Positions 15,478 to 24,517 of a stretch of DNA of 64,000 bases are shown here, piece by piece. Location: NCBI GenBank assembly GCA_963845975.1, contig CAWJUD010000002.1, forward strand, positions 2,170,001-2,234,000. The letters are read 5' to 3'. How positions within the stretch are numbered: the stretch's first letter is position 1; each line of letters starts with the position of its first letter. Made by a program: the position numbers and the translations under genes. The notes under the pieces were generated by a model, which saw nothing but the letters and a program-made list of their open reading frames with translations, made no database searches and was not told where the DNA came from. The stretch comes from JBEKIK01 sp963845975 (GTDB taxonomy: Bacteria > Planctomycetota > Planctomycetia > Pirellulales > Thermoguttaceae).

Positions 15478-17541
15478 ATGCTTGTTTCCTGGAACTGGCT
15501 GAAGCAATACGTGACGCTCGACATGCCGCTTGAGGAGTTGGAGCGGCGGTTGATGATGGCCGGGCTGAATCACGAATCGACCGAGGAAATCGGCGGCGAT
15601 TTGGCCGTGGATTTGGAGGTTACCAGCAATCGGCCCGACTGCCTTGGGCACATCGGCATCGCCCGGGAAATCGCCGTGCTCTGGGGCAAGGAGCTGAAAA
15701 TTCCCCCTGCCTGCCCGGCGGAAGGAAAAACCCCGGCCGGCCAACTTACCAAGGTGCGAATCGACTGCCCTGACCTGTGTTTTCGCTATATCGCCCGGGT
15801 AATTCGCGGCGTGAAGGTGGGCCCGAGTCCCGCTTGGATGGCCCGGCGCTTGGAAACTATCGGCATAACACCCGTCAATAACGTGGTCGATGCAAGCAAC
15901 TACGTGCTGATGGAATGCGGCCAGCCCCTGCACACCTTCGACTATCTCAAACTGAAGGGCCGGGAAATTATCGTGCGCCGTCCGCTGCCGGGCGAAACCA
16001 TCGAAGCCATCGATCATAAAACCTACGAACTATCGAGCGAGATGTGCGTTATCGCCGACGCTGAAGATGCGGTGGCTATCGGCGGCGTTATGGGCGGAGC
16101 GGCAACCGAGGTTGCCGAAAAAACGAGCGATATCCTGGTCGAGGCGGCCGAATTCGATCCGGTCTCGATTCGCAACACCGCCCGGTGTCTCAATTTACAC
16201 AGCGATTCTTCGTTCAGATTCGAGCGGCGCGTGGACCCGGAAGGACTGGATTGGGCCAGCCGGCGGTGCTCGGAACTGATCCTGGAACTGGGCGGCGGTG
16301 AATTGGCGGCCGGTTCGGTCGACGTGGGCCGTAGTCCACCACAGCGCGAGCCGGTCACCCTGCGTTTTTCCCAACTCAAACGGATTTTAGGCATCGACGT
16401 CCCGACGGAGCGGGTGCGGGAAATATTGCTGGCGCTGGGCAACGTCGAGGCGGCCGATAAAAAGAATTGGGCTAGCCGCGCAGAAAAAACCGCGAATATA
16501 TCCGCGGCCGGTGAAAGCATCACAGTAATCCCGCCCAGTTGGCGCAGGGATTTGACCCGCGAGGCCGATCTTATCGAGGAAGTCGCCCGCATACACGGGT
16601 ACGAGCGGATTCCCGAGGACGTGGCCGTGCCCATGGCGCCTTCTGCCCGCACTCGCCAGGATCGGATGTTGGAAAAAATTCGCGGCGTGCTCTTGGCCGC
16701 GGGCTTCGATGAAGCACTGACGCTAAGCGTGGTGGACGGGCAAGCTTCGGCGGCAATGAGCCCCTGGACCAGGGCCGAACCATTGCGGAGTCTGATCCCC
16801 GTGATTCGCGGGGCCGACTGCCTGCGGCGGAGCTTGATCCCCAGCCTGCTGGCCGCGCGGCGGACAAACGAAGCATTATCTAATTCTATGATCAAATTGT
16901 TCGAAATCGCGAAAATATACCTCCCTCGGCAAGGAGAGTTGCCCGAGGAAGAACTAATGTTGGGTATCACTAGCGACATGGGTATAGGTTTCGTCAAAGG
17001 TGTTATTGAGGCAATTGTCGAAGCACTTAAGTGCAAATCATCTTTGGAATTTGGCAATGCCGAGATTCCTCTGATTGATCCCAACCAATCATGCCAATTG
17101 CGCTTGGGTGGTAATCTAATGGGGTATCTAGGCAGATTATCACCGGAAGGGCAAAAGCAATTTGATCTGCGCCATCCAGCCATGGTGGCCGAGATAAAAG
17201 TATCGCCGCTAATCGAGGCGTCCGACCTGATACCGTCTTATGTCCCGTTGTCGGCTTATCCATCTGTAGAAAGAGATATCAATCTGGTGGTCGATGAGGT
17301 GGTGCGTTGGGCAGACGTGGCAGCTACTGTTTATAGCAATGGCGGCCCATGCCTCGAAAAACTTATTTATATCGACACGTATTATGACCCGAAACGCTTC
17401 GGCGAAGGTAAAAAAAGCCTGCTAATGGGCATTATACTACGCCGGAAAGACGGCACGCTCACCAGCCAACAAGCCGACGAAATCCGCGATAAAGTAGTTA
17501 CCGCCTGCCGGGCAAAACACGGCGCCGAATTGCGGGCGTAA
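15478..17541 (+). CDS. pheT: Phenylalanine--tRNA ligase beta subunit, short form
   Basis: The beta subunit supplies editing and tRNA-anticodon contacts for phenylalanyl-tRNA synthetase. The 687 residues start 'MLVSWNWLKQYVTLDMPLEELERRL' and go almost straight to 'DLAVDLEVTSNRPDCLGHIGIAREIAVL', so the EMAP-like tRNA-binding domain (about 110 residues in E. coli PheT) is missing. B3/B4 editing (about 100-270), B5 (PPSWRRDLTREADLIEEVARIHGYERIP), the synthetase-like core and a C-terminal FDX-ACB domain (PSVERDINLVVDEVVRWADVAATV) are all visible. The short form is, to my knowledge, usual in planctomycetes. The ribosome-binding site before the ATG is weak. Confidence 0.96.
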   Translation: MLVSWNWLKQYVTLDMPLEELERRLMMAGLNHESTEEIGGDLAVDLEVTSNRPDCLGHIGIAREIAVLWGKELKIPPACPAEGKTPAGQLTKVRIDCPDLCFRYIARVIRGVKVGPSPAWMARRLETIGITPVNNVVDASNYVLMECGQPLHTFDYLKLKGREIIVRRPLPGETIEAIDHKTYELSSEMCVIADAEDAVAIGGVMGGAATEVAEKTSDILVEAAEFDPVSIRNTARCLNLHSDSSFRFERRVDPEGLDWASRRCSELILELGGGELAAGSVDVGRSPPQREPVTLRFSQLKRILGIDVPTERVREILLALGNVEAADKKNWASRAEKTANISAAGESITVIPPSWRRDLTREADLIEEVARIHGYERIPEDVAVPMAPSARTRQDRMLEKIRGVLLAAGFDEALTLSVVDGQASAAMSPWTRAEPLRSLIPVIRGADCLRRSLIPSLLAARRTNEALSNSMIKLFEIAKIYLPRQGELPEEELMLGITSDMGIGFVKGVIEAIVEALKCKSSLEFGNAEIPLIDPNQSCQLRLGGNLMGYLGRLSPEGQKQFDLRHPAMVAEIKVSPLIEASDLIPSYVPLSAYPSVERDINLVVDEVVRWADVAATVYSNGGPCLEKLIYIDTYYDPKRFGEGKKSLLMGIILRRKDGTLTSQQADEIRDKVVTACRAKHGAELRA

Positions 17542-17565
17542 CTGCATTAAAAGGGGGCATGAAAA

Positions 17566-17721
17566 TGGGACAACACTTACATTGACATAGAGAGCTGGGA
17601 GGATAAGTTGCGGCAAACAGCAAAGCAGATGGGACTTGGTTTCACCCTTCGTGGTCCCGGCCGGCCACATAACTGTCCTAGTCTACTGATTTTGTCCTCG
17701 GGTGAAAAAAGACCAAATTAA
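17566..17721 (+). pseudogene. C-terminal remnant of a probable transposase
   Basis: After pheT an open frame without a good start reads 'DIESWEDKLRQTAKQMGLGFTL' followed by 'RGPGRP', then ends 12 bases before the IS inverted repeat. A 'x-L-G-x-x-x-x-L-R-x-P-G-R-P' ending is typical of the C-terminus of several transposase families. The rest of the gene is absent. Assignment is tentative because only about 50 residues remain. Confidence 0.3.
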
Positions 17722-17732
17722 GACTCCCGAGA

Positions 17733-19241
17733 CAATCCTGTTCGGCACGAAATTTGCGCCAGGAATTATTTCTAAAATCTTGCCTATTTTGACTTGCGCC
17801 GAGTAGAAGTATGTCATATTCAGGGCATGTCTGGCAAGAGGCGTGAAGAAGTACGGGATAAAGACATCCAGGGCTTGAAGTATTTTGACAAGCTCCTGCC
17901 GCTCTTGGAAAGTCTGCACGAGATTGGCTGCCAGCGTGACAAGGCTGGCAACCGCGAGTTGCATTTTGACCAGTACTGCTTGTTGATCCTGCTGTTTCTC
18001 TTTAGTCCAATGGTACGCTCGCTGCGCGCGTTGCAGCAGGCCGGCGAGTTGAAGAAGGTGCAGAAACTGTTGGGCTGCTCACGAGCGTCGCTGGGGTCGC
18101 TTTCCGAGTCGGTTGAGGTGTTCGAGCCCGAACGATTGCGGCGGATCATCGGCGAATTGGGGCGGCAATTACGCCCATCGCAGAAGACCCGCGTCTGAAG
18201 GAGGTGCGCCATACTGTGACTTTGGTCGACGGCACGCTGTTGAAGGCCCTGCCACGGATCACCGAGGCTATGTGGCTATCCACGCGGACCGGCACCGTGC
18301 ATCATGCCTGGAGGCTGCACACTCAATTCGAGTTGGACAAGCATGTGCCGGTGCGGATGACACTCACCGACGGCAAGAACAGCGGCGACTCCGACGAGAA
18401 GAACGTGATCCGCCGTCAATTGCAGGCCGACCATTGCTATGTGATGGATTGCTGGTACGCCCAGTTCACCTTGTTCAACGACATCCACCGGGCGAAAAGC
18501 AGCTACGTTTGCCGGGTAAGGGACAACAGCGTGTTCGAGGTCATTGAAGAACGGCCGTTGTCGCAAGCCGATCGCGAAGCCGGTGTGGTCCGCGACGTGG
18601 TGGTGAATCTTGGTCTTTCCAAGCCGGCCCACGCCCGGCCGGATCATCCCCTGCGCTTGGTGATCGTCGAGATGAAACCGCACGAGAAGCGATCCAATCG
18701 AAAAGGAAACACGGGAGCAGGCCCCAGCGACGGTCTGTTGCGAATAGCCACCGATCTGCTGGACGTGCCGGCGGAAATCATCGCGCTGCTTTACCTGTAC
18801 CGTTACACGATCGAGTTGTTCTTTCGTTTCTTCAAGCACGTACTGGGCTGCCGCCACCTGTTGAGCGACGATTGCAAGGGAATCGAAATCCAGACCTACT
18901 GCGCCATAATCGCCTGCATGTTGATCAGCCTCTGCACAGGCCGCAAGCCGACGCTTAGAACCTATGAAATGATCTGCTACTACCTGATGGGCTGGGCCGA
19001 TGAGGAGGAGTTCCTGGCCCATCTTGCGAAACTCCAACAGCACGTTGCCTAAAGGAGTCCGCCATCACATTAGATGCGCGGCCGTTCGTTGCTGCGCCCC
19101 TGTTGTAATCTATGCGCATGGAAGGCCATTTTTTCATCTTTTTCATCTTGATCATGGCCGACCTAGTGCATTCCCAAACAATTGCCGCCGATCCCTAGTC
19201 GCCTTAAACGTAGTATGCAATAATTGTGCCGAACAGGATTG
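17733..19241 (+). mobile_element. IS4-family insertion sequence with 9-bp target duplication
   Basis: The ends are perfect 16-bp inverted repeats: CAATCCTGTTCGGCAC (17733-17748) and its complement (19226-19241). CTCCCGAGA lies immediately outside both ends (17724-17732 and 19242-19250), a 9-bp target duplication, or 10 bp if the following C is counted. About 1.5 kb in total, it carries one transposase gene. Intact ends and duplication indicate recent insertion. Confidence 0.92.
17827..19052 (+). pseudogene. IS4-family transposase, frameshifted
   Basis: A DDE transposase in two frames. The first part (MSGKRREEVRDKD... to 18198) holds the N-terminal DNA-binding region. The second (to 19052) holds the catalytic core: first Asp in 'VTLVDGTLLKAL', second Asp in 'CYVMDCWYAQF', and the IS4 signature Y(2)R(3)E(6)K in 'YLYRYTIELFFRFFK'. 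Adding one base near 18175 in the CGCCC run joins them through 'RQLRPIAEDPRLKEVRHTV', so a single-base deletion splits the gene. It is otherwise full length (about 408 residues). Either the element is newly inactivated or the indel is a sequencing error. Confidence 0.88.
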
Positions 19242-19428
19242 CTCCCGAGACCTTTATCTCTTTATTTTTACCTGCCCCCCTTTATTCGGCCCCCGGCCTC
19301 GTCGGAACCAACGATCTCATTATAGACGGTCGCCTCGTATTGCGGTAGAATGGAGACCAAGCCCCAGGGCGACCTCCCACCCGTTGAGCGTCGAGTGGCA
19401 GATAACTCCATCCACGGTGGTATGATTC

Positions 19429-20133
19429 ATGCCCAATGAACCCGTCCAATGTCCGAACTGTGGAGGCGGCGAAGTTGGCCAACTCGCCCCAGAATCTTAC
19501 CTGTGCGAACACTGCCACACCCGCTTTCATTGGGTTGATCCTACGACGCGAACGATCGTCCAAAAGACTGAAACGACCATCGTTCACAAGAAGGATGTGT
19601 GCGCGTGTGGCAACATTGCCACGGCATTCTGCTACCGTTGCGGACTACCGCTGTGCGATTTACATAAACCGGGTAAGTACAAAAAAATGGGTAATGCGGA
19701 AGCGATATTCTTTTTTTGGTCGCAGTTTGGAAAGGGCGAGTTGCCAGAATGGATACAGCGATCATTGGAGGCAGACCACGTACCCCACATTAAATCCGAC
19801 GTAATCCTGTGTCGTACATGTGCCAATAAATGCGAATCAACCCGGCAAGCCATCCTGGAGAAGCGAGACCAACTCGCCAAGCAAGGACAAGCATGCGGGG
19901 GTGACGGATCTTGGGGCGGCTGCTTATCACCCGATGTCTCTGGGCGCTGCATCATCTGCGGCGAGGGGGTGTGCTCAGAGCATGGAACCGGGTGCGAAAG
20001 GTGCCACCAGATAGTTTGTGGAAAGCACGTCGTCAATGGAAAACTGTGTTCGAGATGCAGCCAGAATTATTCGAGATATAGCCAGAGTTATTGGATGGAA
20101 AGACTTTGGAAATGGTTGGGACTTGGGAAATAA
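19429..20133 (+). CDS. Multi-zinc-cluster hypothetical protein
   Basis: The 234-residue protein has many Cys-x2-Cys pairs: 'CPNCGG' and 'CEHCH' near 8 and 26 (a zinc ribbon), 'CACGNIATAFCYRCGLPLCDLHK' near 58-80, 'CRTCANKC' near 126, and 'CIICGEGVCSEHGTGCERCHQIVCGKHVVNGKLCSRC' near 178-215. The middle and C-terminal clusters resemble B-box-like treble clefs with ordered Cys/His ligands. No catalytic motif, signal peptide or clear membrane helix was seen. Function is unknown; protein-protein or nucleic-acid binding is plausible. It follows the insertion sequence and converges with the phosphoesterase gene. Confidence 0.7.
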   Translation: MPNEPVQCPNCGGGEVGQLAPESYLCEHCHTRFHWVDPTTRTIVQKTETTIVHKKDVCACGNIATAFCYRCGLPLCDLHKPGKYKKMGNAEAIFFFWSQFGKGELPEWIQRSLEADHVPHIKSDVILCRTCANKCESTRQAILEKRDQLAKQGQACGGDGSWGGCLSPDVSGRCIICGEGVCSEHGTGCERCHQIVCGKHVVNGKLCSRCSQNYSRYSQSYWMERLWKWLGLGK

Positions 20134-20243
20134 GGTGGGCGATATCGCCGCCATGCTGAAAGGAATAAGGAAGGAATAAAGGTGTCGGAAGGATAAAGGA
20201 ATAAAGGGTTCGCGAGTCTTTTCTATTGACGGGATCGATCTTT

Positions 20244-20903
20244 TTATAAATCTAAATTTCGGTGTAAAACGACGCGAACTTGGTCGTCTATCTCGGCTAT
20301 CGCATAGCAACCCGAGCCAGCGGGACCGCAATTGACGACTACCGTGGGGCCGAGCATATCCACGCCCCGGGATTCGTGGAGATGGCCGCAAACGACCAGG
20401 GCCGGTTGGGTTTGTTCGACAAACTCCCGCAAGGCCATGCTGCCCACGTGTTGGAAAAAATGCGTGCGATCGAGTTTTATGCCTTGCGGCGGCACGTGGC
20501 TAAGCACGACGTGCCGGCGGGCGTTTTGGACCTGGCTGTAGCCCGCCTGGAGGTGCTGGGTCATCTCTTCTTCAGTAAAGGAGTACATTCCCCTATGCCA
20601 CGGAGGCGCGGCTGAGAGTCCGTGAATGCCTACGTCATTGATGATCATACCCCTACCTGCGACGGACACGCCCAATTCCAGCAGCCGCTCGTCGATTTGG
20701 GCCGAATCGCAATTTCCGGCCACTGCCAAGACTGGAAGATTTGCGGATTGTGCAATATGCACAATCTTTTCAACATCAGCGGGCGTGCCGAAATTGGTCA
20801 GATCGCCGCCAAGCAAGACCACGTCTATCGGGCCGGCGTGATTTAAAATATGCTGGAAAGGTTCGATGCGATTGTGGATGTCGGTTATGCAGAGTAATTT
20901 CAT
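20244..20903 (-). CDS. Calcineurin-like metallophosphoesterase
   Basis: The 219-residue phosphoesterase has the dimetal motifs in order: 'DIHN' (residues 7-10), 'GGDL' (32-35), 'GNCD' (62-65, in place of the common GNH[DE]), 'SHVPPQG' and 'GHLHESRG'. The His-to-Cys change in the third motif keeps the Asn ligand, so activity is still expected. It lacks a signal peptide and is cytoplasmic. Members of this group cleave phosphodiesters or phosphomonoesters; the substrate cannot be told from sequence. It is a single gene convergent with the zinc-cluster gene. Confidence 0.9.
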   Translation of the reverse strand: MKLLCITDIHNRIEPFQHILNHAGPIDVVLLGGDLTNFGTPADVEKIVHIAQSANLPVLAVAGNCDSAQIDERLLELGVSVAGRGMIINDVGIHGLSAAPPWHRGMYSFTEEEMTQHLQAGYSQVQNARRHVVLSHVPPQGIKLDRTHFFQHVGSMALREFVEQTQPALVVCGHLHESRGVDMLGPTVVVNCGPAGSGCYAIAEIDDQVRVVLHRNLDL

Positions 20904-21224
20904 GTCAACAATGCGGAACTAGGTGATTTGGACCATTGTGGGGGTGCATAATCTATCCGGCATGCGGAATAATAAAGGTGATACAAAAAACCAAGATAAT
21001 CCTAGCAGGAAAGATTTCGATAGGAAGCCAAGCATCTCAAAGTAGAAAGATAATGATTTAGGAATTCTAACAATACCCAGCCACCCTCACCCCCGGCCCC
21101 TCTCCCGCGAGCGGGCGAGGGGAGTATTGTTAGAGTCCCTTAATCTTTTTCCGTAAGATCGCTTCCTGCTTGCAAGTTCGAAAAAAATATGGAAACTAAA
21201 ATATGTTCTATAAGAGTTTAATTT
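20904..21224. other. Gap holding a repeat upstream of the methyltransferase
   Basis: No coding sequence is supported. It contains the nested palindromic element at 21066-21134 and, after it, an A/T-rich stretch that likely carries the promoter of the methyltransferase gene. GGAGAATGAG lies at its right end. Confidence 0.55.
21066..21134. repeat. REP-like repeat nested in 11-bp inverted ends
   Basis: TCTAACAATAC (21066-21076) and GTATTGTTAGA (21124-21134) enclose a CCCTCACCC ... CTCTCCCG/CGGGCGAG ... GGGA copy. The ends start with TCTAACA like the element at 7868-7976, and both right ends continue as GTTAGAG-x-C. Confidence 0.65.
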
Positions 21225-21869
21225 TTGGAGAATGAGATGAGACAGTTGACTGTTGCGAAACCGTCTGTCATAACCGATTGGGATACGATGTACCGCCAGG
21301 GAACGCCGCCTTGGGATGCCGGGGTGCCGCATGCCGAATTGCTCCGGGTTCTCAATGAATATCCGTTTCCCAAGGGCGGAACTGTATTGGAAATTGGTTG
21401 CGGAACCGGTTCGGACGCCATTTGCCTTGCCAAGCGGCGGTTTGAGGTGACGGCAGTAGATTGTTCGCCGATCGCTTTAGAGCGGGCCAGGCTTCGCGCC
21501 GAGCAGCATAATGCGCTTCTTCGCTTCGTACTGGACGATGTTTTCGAATTCGCCCGGATGGTGGGCCAGTTCGACGTGGTATATGACGCGGGATTTTACC
21601 ACTTCATCCGCCTCGATAAGCTGGAACAATATTTAGACATTCTGTGGCGGCTGACACGGCCGGGGTCGTGGTACTTCTGCCTGGCCGGCAGCGTGGGCGA
21701 GCGAGCGGAAGGAGGTCCGCCCCAAGTCTCGGAAGACGACATTCGCTTTGAACTGGGCCGGTTGTTCGAGTTCGTCCACCTGCGGCACATCAAGTTTGAA
21801 AGCCCGTTGCGAGCCCAAGGTTACCTGGGCTGGTCGTGTTTGATGCGCAGGCCGGAGGTTCGATTATAG
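21225..21869 (+). CDS. Class I SAM-dependent methyltransferase, TPMT-like
   Basis: The 214-residue methyltransferase transfers a methyl group from S-adenosylmethionine. Motif I is 'VLEIGCGTGSD' (54-64), the acidic motif II is in 'VTAVDCSPIALERAR', and 'FDVVYDAGFYHFI' follows. The N-terminal 'DWDTMYRQGTPPWDAGVPHAEL' is the pattern of thiopurine methyltransferase-like and TehB-like enzymes, which act on sulphur, selenium or tellurium compounds. The true substrate is unknown. The gene stands alone, about 110 bp before the homocysteine methyltransferase gene. The ATG at 21237 (MRQLTV) is an alternative start better placed after GGAGAATG. Confidence 0.9.
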   Translation: MENEMRQLTVAKPSVITDWDTMYRQGTPPWDAGVPHAELLRVLNEYPFPKGGTVLEIGCGTGSDAICLAKRRFEVTAVDCSPIALERARLRAEQHNALLRFVLDDVFEFARMVGQFDVVYDAGFYHFIRLDKLEQYLDILWRLTRPGSWYFCLAGSVGERAEGGPPQVSEDDIRFELGRLFEFVHLRHIKFESPLRAQGYLGWSCLMRRPEVRL

Positions 21870-21901
21870 AAATCAAGGACGTTCTACAATACTTTTTAAC
21901 T

Positions 21902-21970
21902 CGCCGTGAATACGCGGCGGGGAAACAGTAAATACTCTCAAACTGCCCCGGGCGTATTCGCCCGGGGCTA
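21902..21970. repeat. Two-hairpin element with AATA and TATT loops
   Basis: Hairpin 1 is CGCCGTG-AATA-CGCGGCG (21902-21919, one G-U pair). Hairpin 2 is GCCCCGGGCG-TATT-CGCCCGGGGC (21945-21968, perfect). The tetraloops are complementary. The element ends about 12 bases before the next start codon. Related copies lie at 36084-36152 and, decayed, at 50331-50398. Confidence 0.65.
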
Positions 21971-21981
21971 TCGATTTTCAG

Positions 21982-23821
21982 ATGTCTGTCACGACAACTT
22001 TCCAACAAGCCCTGAGCCGGGGCAATTTGGTTTTCGACGGCGCGATGGGTACGGAGATCTACCGGCATCATGTGTTTACCAATCGCTGCTTTGACGAGTT
22101 GTGTCTTTCCGATGCCAAACTGATCCGAACCATTCACGGCGAATATCGCGACGCCGGCGCAGACGTGCTTACCACGAATACCTTTGGAGCGAATCGGGCA
22201 GCTTTGGCGCAGTTTGGGCTTGCCGAAAAGGTGCGGGAGATAAATCGCGTCGGCGCGTCGATCGCCCGCGAGGCGGCCGACTCGGCCGGCAGGCCCATGT
22301 TCGTGGCCGGATCCATCGGTCCCCTGCCTGCCCGGCCGCAGCACGAAGCCTTTTACAACGAAATGATCGCCGAGCAGGTGGAAAGTCTGCTGGCGGGCGG
22401 GGCCGATTTTATCCTTTTCGAGACCCAGCCCACGCGCACGGCCTTGGAAATCTGCGCCGCCGGCATGCGCAGTCATCCCCATACCCCTTATGTTCTTTCC
22501 TTCGCGATTGTGGAAAATTGCGAGTCTGCCTCGGGCGAATCAATCGATACGGATGATCGCGCCTTTGCCCGACGACGTTCCACAACCCATTGCCTGGGGA
22601 ATGAATTGCGGCAGCGGGCCGGACGGCTTGTTGGCCGCCGTGGAACGGGCGGTGCGGCTTACCGCTTTACCTCTAATTGTGCAACCCAACGCGGGCATGC
22701 CCAAGGAGGTCGATAACCGGCGGATTTACCTGTGTTCGCCGGAGTATCTGGCCGAATATGCGAAACGCTATATAAACCTGGGCGCGGCGGCGGTGGGAGG
22801 ATGCTGCGGCACCACGCCCGATCATATCCGCACGCTGGCCTCGACCATTAAACCGCTGGCGCGAATGCAATCAAAACATGTAATCAGCGCAGTTCCAAAA
22901 AGTGTGGAGATGAAATCCCCCGCCCCCCTGGCCGAGAAATCGCAATTGGGCTTTCGGCTGGCCAATCGCCTCTGGGTGACGAGCGTGGAATTGCTTCCCC
23001 CGCGCGGTTATGACATGCGGTCCACTATCAACAAAAGCAAGACCCTTCGCCAACGGGGCATTAGCGCGATAAACATTCCCGACGGTCCGCGGGCAAGCTC
23101 CAGGCTTTCCTCGCTCATCGCGGCGGAGCATATCCTGCGCGAGGCCGAAATCGAGCCCATCCTGCATTTTTGCTGCCGCGACCGGAACCTGATCGGCATG
23201 CAAGCCGACCTGCTGGCATGTGCGGCATGCGGCATTCGCAATATTCTTTTTGTAACCGGCGACCCGCCGAAGCTGGGCGATTATCCGCATGCCACGGGCG
23301 TGTTCGACATGGATTCCATCGGCATGGCCGCCGTACAGCAACGATTGAATTGCGGCGTGGACCTGGGCGGACAGCCGATCGATCCGCAGACCTTCGCCGT
23401 AATCGGCGTGGGCTTGGATCCAACAGCGCTCGATGGGCGGCGGGAATTGGATCGTTTTCGGAGCAAGGTGGACTCCGGGGCCGAGTTCGCCATCACGCAG
23501 CCCGTTTTCGATCCCGACGCCTTGTTGCGCTTTCTCGACGAGGTGCAACGTTACAACGTTCCCATAATCGCCGGCATCTGGCCGCTTGTGAGTTATCGCA
23601 ACGCCTCGTTCATGCGGAATGAAGTGCCGGGTGTGATAGTGCCCGACGCCGTCATGCAGCGGATGGCCTCGGTCGATAGCCGCGAAGGCCAGTTGGCCAT
23701 GGGGATCGATATCGCCCGCCAGTCCGTGGCCCAAGTGCGCGACCGCGTGGCAGGCATCCAGGTAAGCGCGCCGTTCGGAAATATCGAAACCGCGTTGGCG
23801 GTGATTGAAGGCAGGGATTGA
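21982..23821 (+). CDS. Homocysteine S-methyltransferase / methylenetetrahydrofolate reductase, apparent frameshift
   Basis: A two-domain enzyme of methionine synthesis, like B. subtilis YitJ. The N-terminal module is homocysteine methyltransferase: 'LVFDGAMGTEIYRH', with zinc Cys residues in 'GMNCGSGPDG' and 'GGCCGTTPDH'. The C-terminal module is a methylenetetrahydrofolate reductase barrel: 'VELLPPRGYD', 'FVTGDPPKLGDYP', 'ITQPVFDPDALL'. The two halves are out of frame. Removing one G near 22549 gives '...ASGESIDTMIAPLPDDVPQPIAWG', the expected sequence. All key residues are kept on both sides, so this is either a very recent +1 mutation or a sequence error. The combined product would be about 612 residues. 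Confidence 0.9.
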
Positions 23822-23864
23822 TAGTCTGTTGAAAATTGCCGGGATTAAAGTTAAAATAGGGAAC

Positions 23865-24407
23865 ATGGTCACTCCGCAAGAGCTTGAAGTCTTTTGCAAC
23901 AAAGCCCGAAAGATGGGCGCCTTGGATGCCGTTGTGGTGTCTCCACCCCAGCAGGTATTCACGGCCGTCTGGGTGCGATTGCGGTGCCAATTTGGATGCT
24001 CGGAATACGGGCAATGCCTGACCTGCCCGCCGCATTCGCCTGCGCCCGAGACGACCCGCAAAATGCTCGACGAGTACAACTCGGCAATACTGCTGCACGG
24101 CAGTCAATGGAAGTTGATCCGGGAGATAGCCCAGGCCTTGGAACTGAAGGTCTTCCTGGCCGGCCACTATAAGGCATTTGCCTTTCTGTGCGGGCCCTGT
24201 GATCTATGCAGGAAATGCGTGTGTTTGGCGTCCCGGACAAAAAAGGGCAAGGCCGCGGCGTGCCTGCATCCCGACCTGGCCCGCCCGGCGATGGAGGCGG
24301 CCGGAATCGATGTCTTTGCCACGGCCCGCGCAGCCGGTCTGCCCATCGAGGTGGTGCGCTCCGCCGACAGTCCGCAAAACTACTATGCCTTGGTCCTGGT
24401 GGATTAG
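23865..24407 (+). CDS. DUF2284 metal-binding protein
   Basis: The start giving MVTPQELEVFCNKARKMG is preferred over an upstream ATG whose extra 20 residues overlap the preceding gene and look non-coding. The 180-residue protein is rich in Cys: 'RLRCQFGCSEYGQCLTCPPHSPAPE' near 40-64 and 'CGPCDLCRKCVCLASRT' near 108-124, then 'ACLHPDLARPAMEAAGIDVF'. This is the DUF2284 pattern, predicted to bind metal, possibly an iron-sulphur cluster. The biochemical role is not established. It follows the homocysteine methyltransferase/MTHFR gene closely, so shared transcription is likely. Confidence 0.85.
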   Translation: MVTPQELEVFCNKARKMGALDAVVVSPPQQVFTAVWVRLRCQFGCSEYGQCLTCPPHSPAPETTRKMLDEYNSAILLHGSQWKLIREIAQALELKVFLAGHYKAFAFLCGPCDLCRKCVCLASRTKKGKAAACLHPDLARPAMEAAGIDVFATARAAGLPIEVVRSADSPQNYYALVLVD

Positions 24408-24410
24408 GCG

Positions 24411-24507
24411 GGAAAAAGGGGACATGTCCAATTATGCCGGAACGGCCCGACCGACCTTCGGTCGCTGCCCGGTGCTTCGCACAAATTGGACCTGTCCCCT
24501 TTTTCCC
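24411..24507. repeat. 97-bp MITE-like element with 24-bp inverted ends
   Basis: The left end (24411-24434) begins GGGAAAAAGGGGACATGTCC, and the right end (24484-24507) is its complement with one mismatch. The centre holds a GACCGACCTTCGGTCG hairpin. It sits between convergent genes right after the DUF2284 stop. Confidence 0.75.
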
Positions 24508-24517
24508 ATCGTAACAA

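Noticed and set aside
16023..17183. 386-codon leftward frame opposite pheT
   Set aside because: Ser/Arg-rich low-complexity translation typical of an antisense frame; pheT is complete on the other strand.
17827..19052. Programmed frameshifting in the IS4-family transposase
   Set aside because: IS4 transposases are normally single-frame, and no slippery heptamer is present at the junction (CGCCCATCG). A deleted base explains it better.
21870..21981. SAM or cobalamin riboswitch upstream of the methionine-synthesis gene
   Set aside because: The only structure is the two-hairpin repeat also found before unrelated genes; conserved aptamer motifs are absent.
22871..24079. 402-codon leftward frame opposite the homocysteine methyltransferase/MTHFR gene
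   Set aside because: It is the mirror of a strongly conserved coding region, with no ribosome-binding site or family pattern.
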